From Bacillota bacterium (GTDB lineage: Bacteria > Bacillota > Clostridia > Oscillospirales > Acutalibacteraceae), in assembly GCA_023416955.1 (NCBI GenBank), contig JAEZGM010000021.1, positions 1 through 64,000 on the forward strand: 64,000 nt of DNA, given 5' to 3'. Under the pieces are notes generated by a model. That model was given only the letters and a program-made list of their open reading frames with translations. It did not search any database and had not been told where the DNA came from. Below, piece by piece: positions 26,366 through 35,575 of the stretch. Position 1 is the first letter of the stretch; every line of letters starts with the position of its first letter. Made by a program: the position numbers and the translations under genes.

Positions 26366-26387
26366 GTTGATACACCTCAGTTAATTG

Positions 26388-26402
26388 TAAACTATACGTT
26401 TA
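26388..26402 (-). promoter_or_regulatory. tetR operator
   Basis: TAAAC-TATAC-GTTTA (26388-26402) directly follows the -10 of the minus-strand tetR promoter. It is the most symmetrical of three copies of TAAAC-N5-GTYYA in the region and suggests autorepression. Confidence 0.7.
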
Positions 26403-26431
26403 TTATACTATTTATTTTTTATGAAAGTCAA
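26402..26431 (-). promoter_or_regulatory. tetR promoter
   Basis: On the minus strand TTGACT (26431-26426), an 18-base spacer and a consensus TATAAT (26407-26402). Confidence 0.75.
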
Positions 26432-26505
26432 TCACGATTCAAAACCTTCGTCATTAGGGGATTTTGTTTTCGAACAGAAAACAAAATCGGCTTTTAAAAA
26501 AGGGG

Positions 26506-26556
26506 TTGACAAATATAAACCGAACGTCTATTATATATTTATAAACTAAACGTTCA
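26506..26556 (+). promoter_or_regulatory. MFS exporter promoter with two TetR operators
   Basis: TTGACA (26506-26511), 17 bases, TATTAT (26529-26534). Two dyads match the tetR site: TAAAC-CGAAC-GTCTA (26516-26530) fills the spacer and touches the -10, and TAAAC-TAAAC-GTTCA (26542-26556) lies at the transcription start. They are 26 bp apart. Confidence 0.8.
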
Positions 26557-26578
26557 GTATTTATACGGAGGGATTTTT

Positions 26579-27757
26579 ATGCAGAAGACAATGACAAGAG
26601 ATGTTCCAAAGTGGCTTATGTTCTTAATAGCCGCCTCATGCGGCCTGATTGTAGCGAACCTTTATTATGCGCAGCCCCTGGTTGGGCCTATCAGCGCAAG
26701 CACGGGAATATCCGCCGGCGCATCGGGTCTGATCGTGACAATGACTCAAATCGGTTATGTTCTCGGACTGTTGTTTCTTGTTCCGCTGAGCGATTTACTG
26801 GAAAACAGGCGGCTGATTGCCGCTACGCTGGTAGTGGCTGTTTTGGGTCTGCTTGTGGCCGCGTTCGCGAAAAATCCGCCCGTTTTCTTTGCGGCAGCCA
26901 TCATGATCGGGATTGGCTCTGTTGCGGCTCAGATATTGATCCCGCTCACGGCACACCTGGCGCCGGAATCGCAGAGGGGCAGCGTGGTAGGCAGTGTAAT
27001 GAGCGGACTTCTTCTCGGCATTATGCTTGCAAGACCGGTGGCGAGCCTCGTCACTTCAATACTCGGTTGGCACAGGGTGTTTTTGATTTCCGCCGTGATT
27101 ATGTGCATACTGATTGTTGTCTTAAGCAAACTGCTCCCAAAACGGGAACCGGTGCAAAATGAAAATTACGGCGAAATCTTAAAATCGCTTGCGCTCCTGT
27201 TTGTGCAAAAGCCCGTTCTGCGCAGGAGGGCGCTCTATCAGGCCTGCTTATTCGGCAGTTTCAGCCTGTTTTGGACGGTCGCGCCTTTGTGGCTTGCGGA
27301 GCATTTCCATCTATCGCAAAAGGGAATTGCCTTATTTGCTTTAGCCGGTGTCGCGGGCGCGATTGCTTCGCCCATTGCGGGAAAGCTCGCGGATAAAGGG
27401 TGGACGAGAAAGCTCACGGGAATCGCATTTGTAACGGCGACATTCGCATTTGCTTTTACACACGCCTTCAGCGGCAATCAAACGATTTCCATCATTGTGT
27501 TTTGTATTTCCGCTATTTTGCTCGATGCGTCCGTTTCCGGAAATCTTGTCCTCGGCCAGCAGGCTATTTACGCACTGGGCGATGAAATACGCGGCCGGGT
27601 CAACGGAGTCTTTATGGCGGTTTTCTTCGCGGGCGGTGCTGTCGGTTCAGCTGTGGGAGGATGGTCCTATGCGCAGGGAAGCTGGACATTGGCGTCCGTC
27701 ATTGGAATGATCATGCCGGTCATTGCGTTTATTTATTACCTGACCGAAAAAAAGTAA
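26579..27757 (+). CDS. MFS transporter, probable drug exporter
   Basis: A 392-residue, 12-helix MFS protein. Helix 1 contains SCGLIVANLYYAQPLVGPIS and helix 2-3 carries VLGLLFLVPLSDLLENRR, the usual MFS loop motif between helices 2 and 3. The ANLYYAQPL start is typical of the YtbD/YnfM-like sugar-efflux or drug-efflux subgroup. A TetR gene is divergent and shared operators cover the promoter, consistent with an inducible efflux pump. ATG is 6 bases from GGAGGG. A terminator follows at 27792-27830. Confidence 0.88.
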   Translation: MQKTMTRDVPKWLMFLIAASCGLIVANLYYAQPLVGPISASTGISAGASGLIVTMTQIGYVLGLLFLVPLSDLLENRRLIAATLVVAVLGLLVAAFAKNPPVFFAAAIMIGIGSVAAQILIPLTAHLAPESQRGSVVGSVMSGLLLGIMLARPVASLVTSILGWHRVFLISAVIMCILIVVLSKLLPKREPVQNENYGEILKSLALLFVQKPVLRRRALYQACLFGSFSLFWTVAPLWLAEHFHLSQKGIALFALAGVAGAIASPIAGKLADKGWTRKLTGIAFVTATFAFAFTHAFSGNQTISIIVFCISAILLDASVSGNLVLGQQAIYALGDEIRGRVNGVFMAVFFAGGAVGSAVGGWSYAQGSWTLASVIGMIMPVIAFIYYLTEKK

Positions 27758-27791
27758 TCGGATAAAAACAGAAAATCCCCAATACGCAATC

Positions 27792-27830
27792 AGCCACGCC
27801 CGCACCGAATCGGTACAGACGTGGCTTTTC
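27792..27830. terminator. Terminator between the two convergent MFS genes
   Basis: Arms AGCCACG (27792-27798) and CGTGGCT (27820-27826), with an inner ACCGA/TCGGT pair (27804-27813), followed by TTTTC on the plus strand. Confidence 0.65.
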
Positions 27831-27861
27831 TCAAACAAAGCGAAATGACCACGGGATAATT

Positions 27862-29118
27862 CTAGTCCTGTGAATAAAGTTTGTCCGCCGCATATTCCTT
27901 CGCTTTTGCCTTTCCGGAGGCTAAAATTCCGATTACAGCCCCCAAGGCCGCACAGATTAATCCAACAAGAAGCATTCCACCAGTGCCGGATTGATCCAAC
28001 AGCCAGCCGCCGAGGGAACTTGCCGCCACGCCGCCAAGAGTAATCGCGCTTGTCATGAAAGCCTGCCCTTTTGTGGAGTCATCACGATCAATGACTTCAT
28101 TCACATAGAATATGGATGCGGGGATAAACAGCGCATAGGAGGGGAATTGAAGTAATTGCGCGGCATACAGCGCCCATACGTTGGCAGCCCACAAAGTTAC
28201 CGCCGCTTTTATAATAAAGAAAAATAAAGCAAATTTCAAAATGAAACTGCAGCGGATTTTTTTAAATAAGAACCCGAATAAAATCATGGCCGGCAGTTCC
28301 AAAATCGCAGAGATCGCATTGGCGATTCCCATCTCCTTTGCAGTACCGCCCACATTTTTTGTGATTTGTATCAGGTAATTGTTAATCATAGAATGCGAGC
28401 AGAACGTAAAGACCACGGCGATCAGGAACACAAAAAACCTTTTGTAACGCGTGAGAAACGGTATCAGACCGCTTGCGGCACCGTGGCCCGCGTTTTCAGG
28501 AATTGCACTTTTGGGGTGGAGGGCATCACCTTCACTGTTGGCGGCCGGACGCTGCATAAATATGTAAACCGTGATTCCGAGCACAATGTATAACCCGACA
28601 GAAATCAAAGGGAGAGAACCCGCCCCGAAATTTTGGGTAAGAGCGCCGAGAATAACGGAAACGATTGCGTATGCCATGGAGCCCACGCCTCTGGCAAGGC
28701 CAAAGTTAATTTCGATTCCCTGATTGATAAAACGCATTCCCAAGGTGTTTACCAGGGGCTGCAATGTGTAGAGAATCGAAAGCTCGAAAATAAAAAGTAA
28801 GACAAGTGTCATAAAGCTGTCTGAGAAAAAGAAGCGGGTTGAGGCAAGCGCTGCCGCCATGCCTATCAGAATGACAATGGTCTCTTCTATTGAAATTTTT
28901 CCGGCCTTGTCAACGAATGCCGCCACAGCCGGCTGCAGGAATGCGGAGGAAAGACCGGCTACCCCGAGCACGATGCCAATCTGGCTGTTAGTGAATTGCC
29001 TGGCCAACAAAAACACGGTTGCAAAGCTATAGCTGCTGCAAAATACCGACCAGTAGAAGCTTTGAATAATTGCATACTGGATCGTATGCTTCAAATTCGT
29101 ATTAATCGTGTTAACCAC
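27862..29118 (-). CDS. MFS transporter, LacY/PPP-like group
   Basis: A 418-residue, 12-helix transporter with the layout of the MFS_1-like/oligosaccharide-proton symporter group. The first helices are IQSFYWSVFCSSYSFATVFL and SQIGIVLGVAGLSSAFLQP, and the C-half includes LLQFPSYALFIPASIFYVNEV, which resembles the LacY/3-phenylpropionate family. The substrate cannot be told. The start is uncertain: the frame opens with GTG at 29118 but the best Shine-Dalgarno-like GGTGG overlaps it, so a later start such as the TTG about 24 bases downstream is possible. It is a single gene. Confidence 0.8.
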   Translation of the reverse strand: MVNTINTNLKHTIQYAIIQSFYWSVFCSSYSFATVFLLARQFTNSQIGIVLGVAGLSSAFLQPAVAAFVDKAGKISIEETIVILIGMAAALASTRFFFSDSFMTLVLLFIFELSILYTLQPLVNTLGMRFINQGIEINFGLARGVGSMAYAIVSVILGALTQNFGAGSLPLISVGLYIVLGITVYIFMQRPAANSEGDALHPKSAIPENAGHGAASGLIPFLTRYKRFFVFLIAVVFTFCSHSMINNYLIQITKNVGGTAKEMGIANAISAILELPAMILFGFLFKKIRCSFILKFALFFFIIKAAVTLWAANVWALYAAQLLQFPSYALFIPASIFYVNEVIDRDDSTKGQAFMTSAITLGGVAASSLGGWLLDQSGTGGMLLVGLICAALGAVIGILASGKAKAKEYAADKLYSQD

Positions 29119-29418
29119 CTTTTCTCGGGATTTTCGTGTGGAATCCGCTGATGTCCCCAGATATATATGCTTGATGAATCAGGCTTTTCTGCGCAGCCGC
29201 CTGCCGCGCTTCCTCTGTGTTGTTATTCTATCTGATTATAGTGAAAAAATCTGGTAAAGTCAAAGCTGTTTGCTCAGTATTTTAATTGGCACCGGTATTT
29301 CTATTAAAAGTAGATTTTTACCGCAGGAAAGGAACTCCCGAATCCTTTGATAAACTCTTGACTAACTCTTGAAAATTTATTATAATATTAACATATTGTA
29401 CCAAATGATACAAAATGA
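29119..29418. other. Divergent region between MFS and Crp/Fnr genes
   Basis: About 300 bp without a gene. The right end holds the crp/fnr-like promoter and a TTGTA-N8-TACAA dyad. Confidence 0.5.
29358..29413 (+). promoter_or_regulatory. Promoter and dyad of the Crp/Fnr-type gene
   Basis: TTGACT (29358-29363), 17 bases, consensus TATAAT (29381-29386). Just downstream TTGTA (29396-29400) and TACAA (29409-29413) form a dyad with 8-bp spacing near the transcription start, a candidate autoregulatory site for this Crp/Fnr protein. Confidence 0.65.
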
Positions 29419-30129
29419 ATGGGTAAACATATGAAAGAAGTAAAAAAGCAAAAAAAATATAAGATTCTGCTGTCACAGAGCTTTTTGTTTGACGGTGTTG
29501 ACCCGGCGCTGGCCGAAACAGCTTTTGACAGCGGCGGGTGTACCTGCGCGGAATTCGGGCCGGGGGAAAAAATTTATACCAGAACGCATTTCAGCAAGAG
29601 TCTGGGCATTGTTCTATCGGGGAATCTGATTGCCTGTAAGCCCGGACTGGGCGGGGAAAAACTTGTTATGAACACGTTTTACACAGGCGGTATTTTTGGC
29701 GTGGCCTGTCTTTTTAACAGTACAAAGCATTATGTTTCCGAGGTTACCGCGGTAAAACGGAGCCGACTGATGTTCCTGTCACAGGAGCTGCTGCGCAGTC
29801 TGTTTGAACAGAACTCGCGCGTTGCGGAAAATTACATCAGCTATCTTTCAAACCGAATCTGCTTCCTTAACAGTCGGATCGACAATTTTACCGGCGGGAA
29901 TGCGGAGAACCGCCTTACGTCTTTTCTACAGTCTCTGGCGAAAGAGAGCACGAATCCCCTTCGTTTTACGCTTCCCTGTACACTGACACAGCTTGCCGGA
30001 ATGCTGGGGATCGGGCGCGCCTCGCTCTACCGCGCCATGGATGCATTGGAGGAGAGCAATGTCATACGGCGCACCGGCAAAAAGATCGAAGTGTCCGATC
30101 CTGACTGGCTGAAATCCGGTTTGTTTTGA
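29419..30129 (+). CDS. Crp/Fnr-family transcriptional regulator
   Basis: A 236-residue regulator. Residues about 20-140 form a cyclic-nucleotide-binding-type beta barrel (FGPGEKIYTRTHFSKSLGIV, then GGIFGVACLF). The C-terminal winged helix is LTQLAGMLGIGRASLYRAMD. It has scattered Cys residues (CTC near residue 35) but not the four-Cys iron-sulfur pattern of Fnr, so the signal is open. A second ATG at 29431 is possible. It sits 87 bases upstream of a TauABC-like importer operon, which is its likely target. Confidence 0.85.
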   Translation: MGKHMKEVKKQKKYKILLSQSFLFDGVDPALAETAFDSGGCTCAEFGPGEKIYTRTHFSKSLGIVLSGNLIACKPGLGGEKLVMNTFYTGGIFGVACLFNSTKHYVSEVTAVKRSRLMFLSQELLRSLFEQNSRVAENYISYLSNRICFLNSRIDNFTGGNAENRLTSFLQSLAKESTNPLRFTLPCTLTQLAGMLGIGRASLYRAMDALEESNVIRRTGKKIEVSDPDWLKSGLF

Positions 30130-30216
30130 TGCTGTTTTTTACTTTTATTGCAGAGAGAGTTCACCGCGTTTTGAAAATGCTTTTGAAATTAATAACGAAG
30201 ATATGAAGGAGAAAAT

Positions 30217-31260
30217 ATGAAAACGAAAAAATTATCCGTCCTTGCACTGGCGGCAATGTTGATTGTTTCTGTTGCGGCGGGGTGCGGCAGCAAAGAGGCG
30301 CAGTCTTCAACACTCGTTTCTTCGTCCGCGTCAAGCGCGGTGTCGTCCGATTCCGCACCGGCTACAAAGACCACGATCCGGGTCGCAACGCTGAAAGGCC
30401 CCACCGGGTTGGGGATGCTCAAACTGATGAGCGACAGCGACGCGAAAACGGCGAAAAATGATACTGTTTTTACGCTCGTAAGCTCGCCGGATGAAATTGT
30501 GTCGAAAATTTCCTCCGGTGAAGTGGACGTTGCCGCGGTTCCGACGAATCTGGCCGCGACGCTCTACAATAAAACGAACGGCAAGGTTCAGCTTGCGGCG
30601 GTGAATACGCTCGGCATGCTTTCCGTATTGACAAACGGTGAACAAATTCAGAGTGTGAAGGATTTGCGCGGCAAAACCGTTTATGCTTCCGGTCAGGGTT
30701 CCACAGCGGAATATGCCCTGAATTATATTTTACAGCAGAATGGTCTTGCAGTGGGCAAGGATGTTGAGGTAAAATATGTTTCGGAGCACGCGGAGCTTGC
30801 CACACTGATGATCGCCGGCAAGGCCAAAATCGCGGTGCTGCCGGAACCGTTTGTAACGCAGGTGACCGTTAAGAATCCGAACGTAAAGGTCGCGCTCGAC
30901 CTGAATAAGGAGTGGAACGCCGTCGCCGGAGATAAAAGCGTGCTGACGATGGGCGGACTGATTGTCCGCAAGGACTACGCGGAAAAGAACAAAGCGGCTT
31001 TCGACGCATTTCTTGACGAGTACAAGGCATCCGCGGCTTTTACGACGGAAAATGTAGCGGACGCAGCCGCTCTTTCGGAGAAATACGGAATTATGCCGGC
31101 CGCCGTTGCGAAGAAGGCCATTCCAAACTGCAACATCGTTTATATTGACGGAACGGAAATGAAAGCCAAGATTCCCGCCTTCCTTAATGTTCTGTATCAG
31201 GCTAACCCAAAGTCTGTTGGGGGGAAACTGCCCGGTGATGAATTTTATTACCAAAAATAA
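30217..31260 (+). CDS. ABC importer substrate-binding lipoprotein, TauA/NMT1-like
   Basis: A 347-residue binding protein. The signal ends at the lipobox VAAGCG (Cys near residue 23), then a Ser-rich linker. The mature domain starts TTIRVATLKGPTGLGMLKLM and includes the family hallmark DLRGKTVYASGQGSTAEYAL near residue 150. This TauA/SsuA/ThiY-like group binds sulfonates, nitrate, pyrimidine precursors or aromatic acids; no ligand can be assigned here. Followed by permease and ATPase genes, so the importer is complete. ATG follows GAAGGAG. Confidence 0.9.
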   Translation: MKTKKLSVLALAAMLIVSVAAGCGSKEAQSSTLVSSSASSAVSSDSAPATKTTIRVATLKGPTGLGMLKLMSDSDAKTAKNDTVFTLVSSPDEIVSKISSGEVDVAAVPTNLAATLYNKTNGKVQLAAVNTLGMLSVLTNGEQIQSVKDLRGKTVYASGQGSTAEYALNYILQQNGLAVGKDVEVKYVSEHAELATLMIAGKAKIAVLPEPFVTQVTVKNPNVKVALDLNKEWNAVAGDKSVLTMGGLIVRKDYAEKNKAAFDAFLDEYKASAAFTTENVADAAALSEKYGIMPAAVAKKAIPNCNIVYIDGTEMKAKIPAFLNVLYQANPKSVGGKLPGDEFYYQK

Positions 31261-32017
31261 AAACAGGTCTTATCCGAAAACGGCGGGAAAAATCTTCGCG
31301 GTTTTATTTTGGATTGCCGTCTGGCAGATACTATATATGATCATTCAGCAGGAGATACTCATCGTATCTCCTGCCCGTGTTTTACAGCGGCTCTACGAGC
31401 TTTCGGGAAGCGCGGAGTTCTGGCTTTCCGCGCTTTATTCCATGCGCCATGTGCTGCAGGGGTTTGTGCTCGGGGTCATCGCGGGCACGTTCCTGGCGGT
31501 GCTGACTTCGGCTTCAAAAGCGATGGATGACCTTTTTTACCCGCTGGTCAGCATCATAAAAGCAACGCCAGTGGTGTCTTTTATCATTTTAGCGCTTGTC
31601 TGGATTCGCTCCGACCGCGTGCCCGGGTTTACCGCCTTTTTATCTGTCACGCCCGTTGTGATGAGCAATGTGGCAAACGGAATTCATAAGACTGACCGGG
31701 GGCTGCTGCAGATGGCGAAATGCTACCGTTTCGGCGCCTGGCGCACGGTTCGCCGTGTTTATGTTCCCTCCGTTATGCCTTATTTCACCGCCGCCTGCAC
31801 TACAGGAATGGGGTTTGCGTGGAAAACGGCGATTGCGGCGGAGGTGCTGTCCAATACGGGAATTTCCATCGGCGGAAAAATCTACGACGCAAAGGTATAC
31901 CTTGAAACCGCGGATTTATTTGCATGGACGGCTGTGGTAATTGTTTTAAGTGTAATTCTGGAGCGCCTGATGATGCTGCTTATGCGCAGAATCGGGCAAA
32001 AATATAATGTCAGCTGA
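31238..32017 (+). CDS. ABC importer permease, SsuC/TauC-like
   Basis: About 259 residues with six membrane segments. The binding-protein-dependent transport signature is KCYRFGAWRTVRRVYVPSVM (the EAA-like loop) and MGFAWKTAIAAEVLS. Motifs match SsuC/TauC/ThiX-type permeases. The frame opens at 31187, but ATG at 31238 is a better start, still overlapping the binding-protein gene by 23 bases, so the genes are coupled. The ATPase gene begins 15 bases after its stop. Confidence 0.9.
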   Translation: MNFITKNKNRSYPKTAGKIFAVLFWIAVWQILYMIIQQEILIVSPARVLQRLYELSGSAEFWLSALYSMRHVLQGFVLGVIAGTFLAVLTSASKAMDDLFYPLVSIIKATPVVSFIILALVWIRSDRVPGFTAFLSVTPVVMSNVANGIHKTDRGLLQMAKCYRFGAWRTVRRVYVPSVMPYFTAACTTGMGFAWKTAIAAEVLSNTGISIGGKIYDAKVYLETADLFAWTAVVIVLSVILERLMMLLMRRIGQKYNVS

Positions 32018-32032
32018 CCGGAGGCCGGATGC

Positions 32033-32650
32033 ATGGAACTGGAAATTAAAAACGCGAATAAGCAATACGGCGGAACAGTTGTGATGAACGACTTCTCCCT
32101 AAAATTTCCGACCAAAGGTGTGGTTTGCTTCTTCGGGCCGTCCGGCTGCGGAAAAACAACGCTGCTGAACTGCATCGCCGGCATAGAGCCCTTGGATTCA
32201 GGCGAAATTATTGGTACGAGGGGACAGAAGTTTTCCTATCTGTTTCAGGAGGACCGGCTGCTGCCGTGGATTTCCGCAAAGGAGAATGTTTCCGTGGTGC
32301 TGCGCGGCAGTTCCAGGCAGAATGAGCGGGAAGCGCTGAGCTGGCTCGACGCGGTTGGACTTGCGGGGGAAGGGGACAAAAAGCCGGCCAAGCTGAGCGG
32401 CGGCATGCGTCAGAGGGTTGCTCTGGCGCGCGCGTTGGCCTACGGAGGGTCACTGTACCTTTTGGATGAACCGTTCCACGCGCTGGATGAAAAGACCAAG
32501 CGGGAGGTAATGTCGCTCTTGCAGGAAAAAACGCCGGATTCCCTGAAGCTGTTTGTAACCCATGACCGGTCGGAAGCGGAAGCCCTGTCAAATATTACCT
32601 ATATTTTTGAAGGAAATCCTCTGAAAATTATTGATACAATCACAAAATAG
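32033..32650 (+). CDS. ABC importer ATPase, SsuB/TauB-like
   Basis: A 205-residue ATPase. Walker A is GPSGCGKTT near residue 35, the Q-loop FQEDRLLPW, signature LSGGMRQRVALARAL near 122, Walker B LYLLDEPF near 142, and switch His in VTHDRSEA. It is a little shorter than usual for the family (about 240-260), with the difference at the C-terminus. It energises the TauA-like importer encoded immediately upstream. Confidence 0.93.
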   Translation: MELEIKNANKQYGGTVVMNDFSLKFPTKGVVCFFGPSGCGKTTLLNCIAGIEPLDSGEIIGTRGQKFSYLFQEDRLLPWISAKENVSVVLRGSSRQNEREALSWLDAVGLAGEGDKKPAKLSGGMRQRVALARALAYGGSLYLLDEPFHALDEKTKREVMSLLQEKTPDSLKLFVTHDRSEAEALSNITYIFEGNPLKIIDTITK

Positions 32651-32777
32651 TAACAACTTTATTGCTGTATTGTGTGATAATAGCGGTAGAATCTGAATTC
32701 TGTCTTTTCATTATGCAGATATTGTGCTATACTGAATCGGTTATAAAGTCGCAAATATAAAAATGGGAGTAGTAAAT

Positions 32778-34676
32778 ATGATTAATAAAAGGAATGCTTT
32801 AAAAAATGCTGTTCCTCAGTTAATAATAGATTGTATCTGTGTGTTTTTCAGCTACTGGATTGCGTTTATGCTCCGCTATGAAAATCGTATACCATGGTAT
32901 GATTTAATTGCTTTTCATAAAACCATTCCGTGGATCACGCTGATCTGCATTCTGATTTTTATTGCTTTTCGGTTCTATGTCACCATGTGGCAGTTTGCCA
33001 GTCTGGATGAATTGCTGCTGATTTTTTATGGGACGACCTCGGCTTGCCTGCTTGCAAGCGTTTTGGATTTTACACTAGCCGATCCTCTTTTGCAGACTAG
33101 ACGTTTTCCCATGTCGGTCTATGTTATCGCATGGGTGTTTACATTTTTCCTGATCGGCGCGTCGCGCTTCAGCTTTCGGCTTTATCGCCGCGCAAAACGC
33201 AAAACGCAGGTCACGCTCGACGCGAACAATGAATTCCACCGCGTGATGGTGATCGGCGCGGGGGAGATGGGCTCCATGGTCATTAAGGACATGAAGTCTG
33301 CGCCGGAGAGCAAGGGAATCCCGGTAGTCGCCGTTGACGATGACCGCAGAAAACGCGGGACACGGATTCACGGCGTAAGGGTCGCGGGCGGGCGCGACAG
33401 CATCCCGCGCCTTGTGGAACGCTATAATGTGGATCAGATTGTGCTTGCCATTGCGACCGCTTCAAAGGCGGACAAGCAGGATATTTTGAATATCTGCTCG
33501 AAAACCGGCTGCAAGCTGAAAACTATTCCGGCTCTTTATGAAATTATTGAAGACAGCGCCGACCCGCTCAAAATCAGGGACGTGGATATTATCGACCTTT
33601 TGGGCCGTGATGAGATCAACCTGAACGTCAGCGAAATCAGCGGCTATCTGAAAGGTAAAACCGTGCTCGTAACGGGTGGCGGCGGTTCCATCGGCAGCGA
33701 GCTGTGCCGTCAGATTGCGTATTACAATCCCAAGAAGATCATTATTTTTGATATTTATGAAAACAATGCCTATGACCTGCAGAATGAGCTGCTCATGCGC
33801 TTTGAGCACCTGAATTTGGAGGTGCTGATCGGTTCCGTGCGTGACAAGGACAGAATAGAGCATGTGTTTTCCGTATGCAAACCGGACGTTGTATTCCACG
33901 CAGCGGCGCACAAGCATGTGCCGCTGATGGAATTAAGCCCCGGTGAAGCGGTGAAAAACAATGTGTTCGGCACTTTGAACGTTGCGCAAGCCTGTGATAA
34001 ATTCGGCGTAAAGCGCATGTTGCTGATTTCCACTGACAAGGCGGTAAACCCGACCAATGTAATGGGAGCGACCAAACGAATTTGCGAACTGATTATTCAG
34101 TATTTCAGCCGTCACAGCAAGACGGATTATGTCGCCGTCCGTTTCGGCAATGTGCTCGGCAGCAACGGAAGTGTAATTCCGCTGTTTAAAAAACAGATTG
34201 CGAACGGCGGGCCTGTAACCGTTACGCATCCGGATATTATCCGTTATTTCATGACAATTCCGGAAGCCGCTCGGCTAGTCATACAGGCCGGCGGAATGGC
34301 GCACGGCGGGGAAATCTTCGTGCTTGATATGGGTCAGCCTGTGAAAATCGTTGATTTGGCGCGCAACCTAATCCGTCTTTCCGGGCTTCAGCCGGATGTT
34401 GACATCAAAATTGAGTTTACCGGCCTGCGCCCCGGGGAAAAGCTGTATGAAGAGCTTTTGCTCGACAGCGAGGGCGGCTGCCAGAAGACGTCACACGAGC
34501 TGATTTATATCGGTACCCCGATTCCGTTTGATGAGCATACCTTCCTGCATCAGCTGGAGGGGCTTCGCGCGGTAGCGGGAGCGGATAATGTGGCAATGAT
34601 GCAGATGATACATGAGCTTGTGCCGACTTACTCCGGCCACGCCGAAGAAAGCGACGCGCTTGCACAGCATGAATAA
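32778..34676 (+). CDS. Membrane-bound nucleotide-sugar epimerase/dehydratase, CapD/PglF-like
   Basis: About 632 residues of the CapD/FlaA1/WbpM family. Four N-terminal membrane helices (to about residue 120) precede a Rossmann-like CoA-binding domain (VMVIGAGEMGSMVI). The catalytic SDR domain then carries VLVTGGGGSIGSELCRQI near residue 297 and the STDKAVNPTNVMGATKR active-site segment. Members make 4-keto-6-deoxy sugars from UDP-GlcNAc for capsule or glycoprotein. ATG at 32778 with GGGAG 8 bases upstream is chosen over ATG 32763. No other polysaccharide gene is adjacent. Confidence 0.9.
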   Translation: MINKRNALKNAVPQLIIDCICVFFSYWIAFMLRYENRIPWYDLIAFHKTIPWITLICILIFIAFRFYVTMWQFASLDELLLIFYGTTSACLLASVLDFTLADPLLQTRRFPMSVYVIAWVFTFFLIGASRFSFRLYRRAKRKTQVTLDANNEFHRVMVIGAGEMGSMVIKDMKSAPESKGIPVVAVDDDRRKRGTRIHGVRVAGGRDSIPRLVERYNVDQIVLAIATASKADKQDILNICSKTGCKLKTIPALYEIIEDSADPLKIRDVDIIDLLGRDEINLNVSEISGYLKGKTVLVTGGGGSIGSELCRQIAYYNPKKIIIFDIYENNAYDLQNELLMRFEHLNLEVLIGSVRDKDRIEHVFSVCKPDVVFHAAAHKHVPLMELSPGEAVKNNVFGTLNVAQACDKFGVKRMLLISTDKAVNPTNVMGATKRICELIIQYFSRHSKTDYVAVRFGNVLGSNGSVIPLFKKQIANGGPVTVTHPDIIRYFMTIPEAARLVIQAGGMAHGGEIFVLDMGQPVKIVDLARNLIRLSGLQPDVDIKIEFTGLRPGEKLYEELLLDSEGGCQKTSHELIYIGTPIPFDEHTFLHQLEGLRAVAGADNVAMMQMIHELVPTYSGHAEESDALAQHE

Positions 34677-34677
34677 A

Positions 34678-34725
34678 AAAGGGAGCGCTGCAAATGAGTT
34701 TTCATTCATTTGCAGCGCTCCCTTT
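34678..34725 (+). terminator. Terminator after CapD-like gene
   Basis: A perfect 20-bp stem (34678-34697 with 34706-34725) around an 8-base loop, ending CCCTTT. It begins directly after the stop codon of the CapD-like gene. Confidence 0.85.
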
Positions 34726-34859
34726 ATGGGTAAATTGCTTTTATGTTATTGTTAGACCCACAAGCTATTTTTTGATTGGATCGGTTTTGTTGCGCAACCG
34801 CCTGTTTCTACAATAAATGGTTGAAGCACACAAAACAATAAAAAAGTACAACGAAAGAT

Positions 34860-35441
34860 TCAAATGCCGCAGCTTTCCGGTAAATCCACCTTGCCTTTCA
34901 GCCAGCAGTCATAGCAAAGACCGATGTAGCTTTCATTTCCGCCGATGAAAATCTGTTCGCCCTCGCGTACTATTTTCCCGTTCTGGATTCTGGCGTTTAC
35001 CTCCGCCTTGCGCCCGCAGGTGCAAACGGACTTGATTTCCATCAGGGAATCCGCAATTTCAAATAAGCGCTTGCTGCCTTCAAACAAATGCGTCTGAAAA
35101 TCGGTTTTCAATCCGAAGCATAGCACAGGCACAAATTCGATTGCAACGTTTTTTAGCTGATCAATCTGCGCAGCGGAAAGAAACTGTGCCTCGTCGATAA
35201 TCAATACGCCGTACCGGTTTTCCAAATACCAGTCGTAAAGGTTCATGTTGCGGTCAATCAGAATTCCGGTGTCCTGCAGGCCGATGCGCGATTTCACAAT
35301 AGTAGTGCCGTCGCGGTTGTCAACAGACGGTTTCATTAAGCCCACATGGTACCCTTTTTCCTCATAGTTGAATTTTGTCATCAGTGCCTGCGCCGTTTTG
35401 CTGCTGCCCATGGCACCGTATTTAAAATATAATTTGGGCAT
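34860..35441 (-). CDS. tdk: Thymidine kinase, type II
   Basis: A 193-residue type II thymidine kinase, which phosphorylates thymidine to dTMP in the salvage pathway. The P-loop is GAMGSSKTAQ (residues about 8-17), the Walker B-like LIIDEAQFL near 88, and the structural zinc is held by Cys in CTCGRK and LCYDCW. The N-terminal PKLYFKYGAMGSSKT is diagnostic. The open frame extends to 35552, but ATG at 35441-35439, with GGAGG 7 bases upstream, gives the normal family length. Confidence 0.95.
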   Translation of the reverse strand: MPKLYFKYGAMGSSKTAQALMTKFNYEEKGYHVGLMKPSVDNRDGTTIVKSRIGLQDTGILIDRNMNLYDWYLENRYGVLIIDEAQFLSAAQIDQLKNVAIEFVPVLCFGLKTDFQTHLFEGSKRLFEIADSLMEIKSVCTCGRKAEVNARIQNGKIVREGEQIFIGGNESYIGLCYDCWLKGKVDLPESCGI

Positions 35442-35575
35442 TTCGATTCCTCCGATTCCGTTCAATCGGTTTTCAGTATAGCACAATTCACCCCACACTT
35501 GAATAGCTTTCGCCAATCTTTCCCACAATACTGCGCGCACCTTTCCGTGCATATATTTATTGCGGAGGAAGTACC

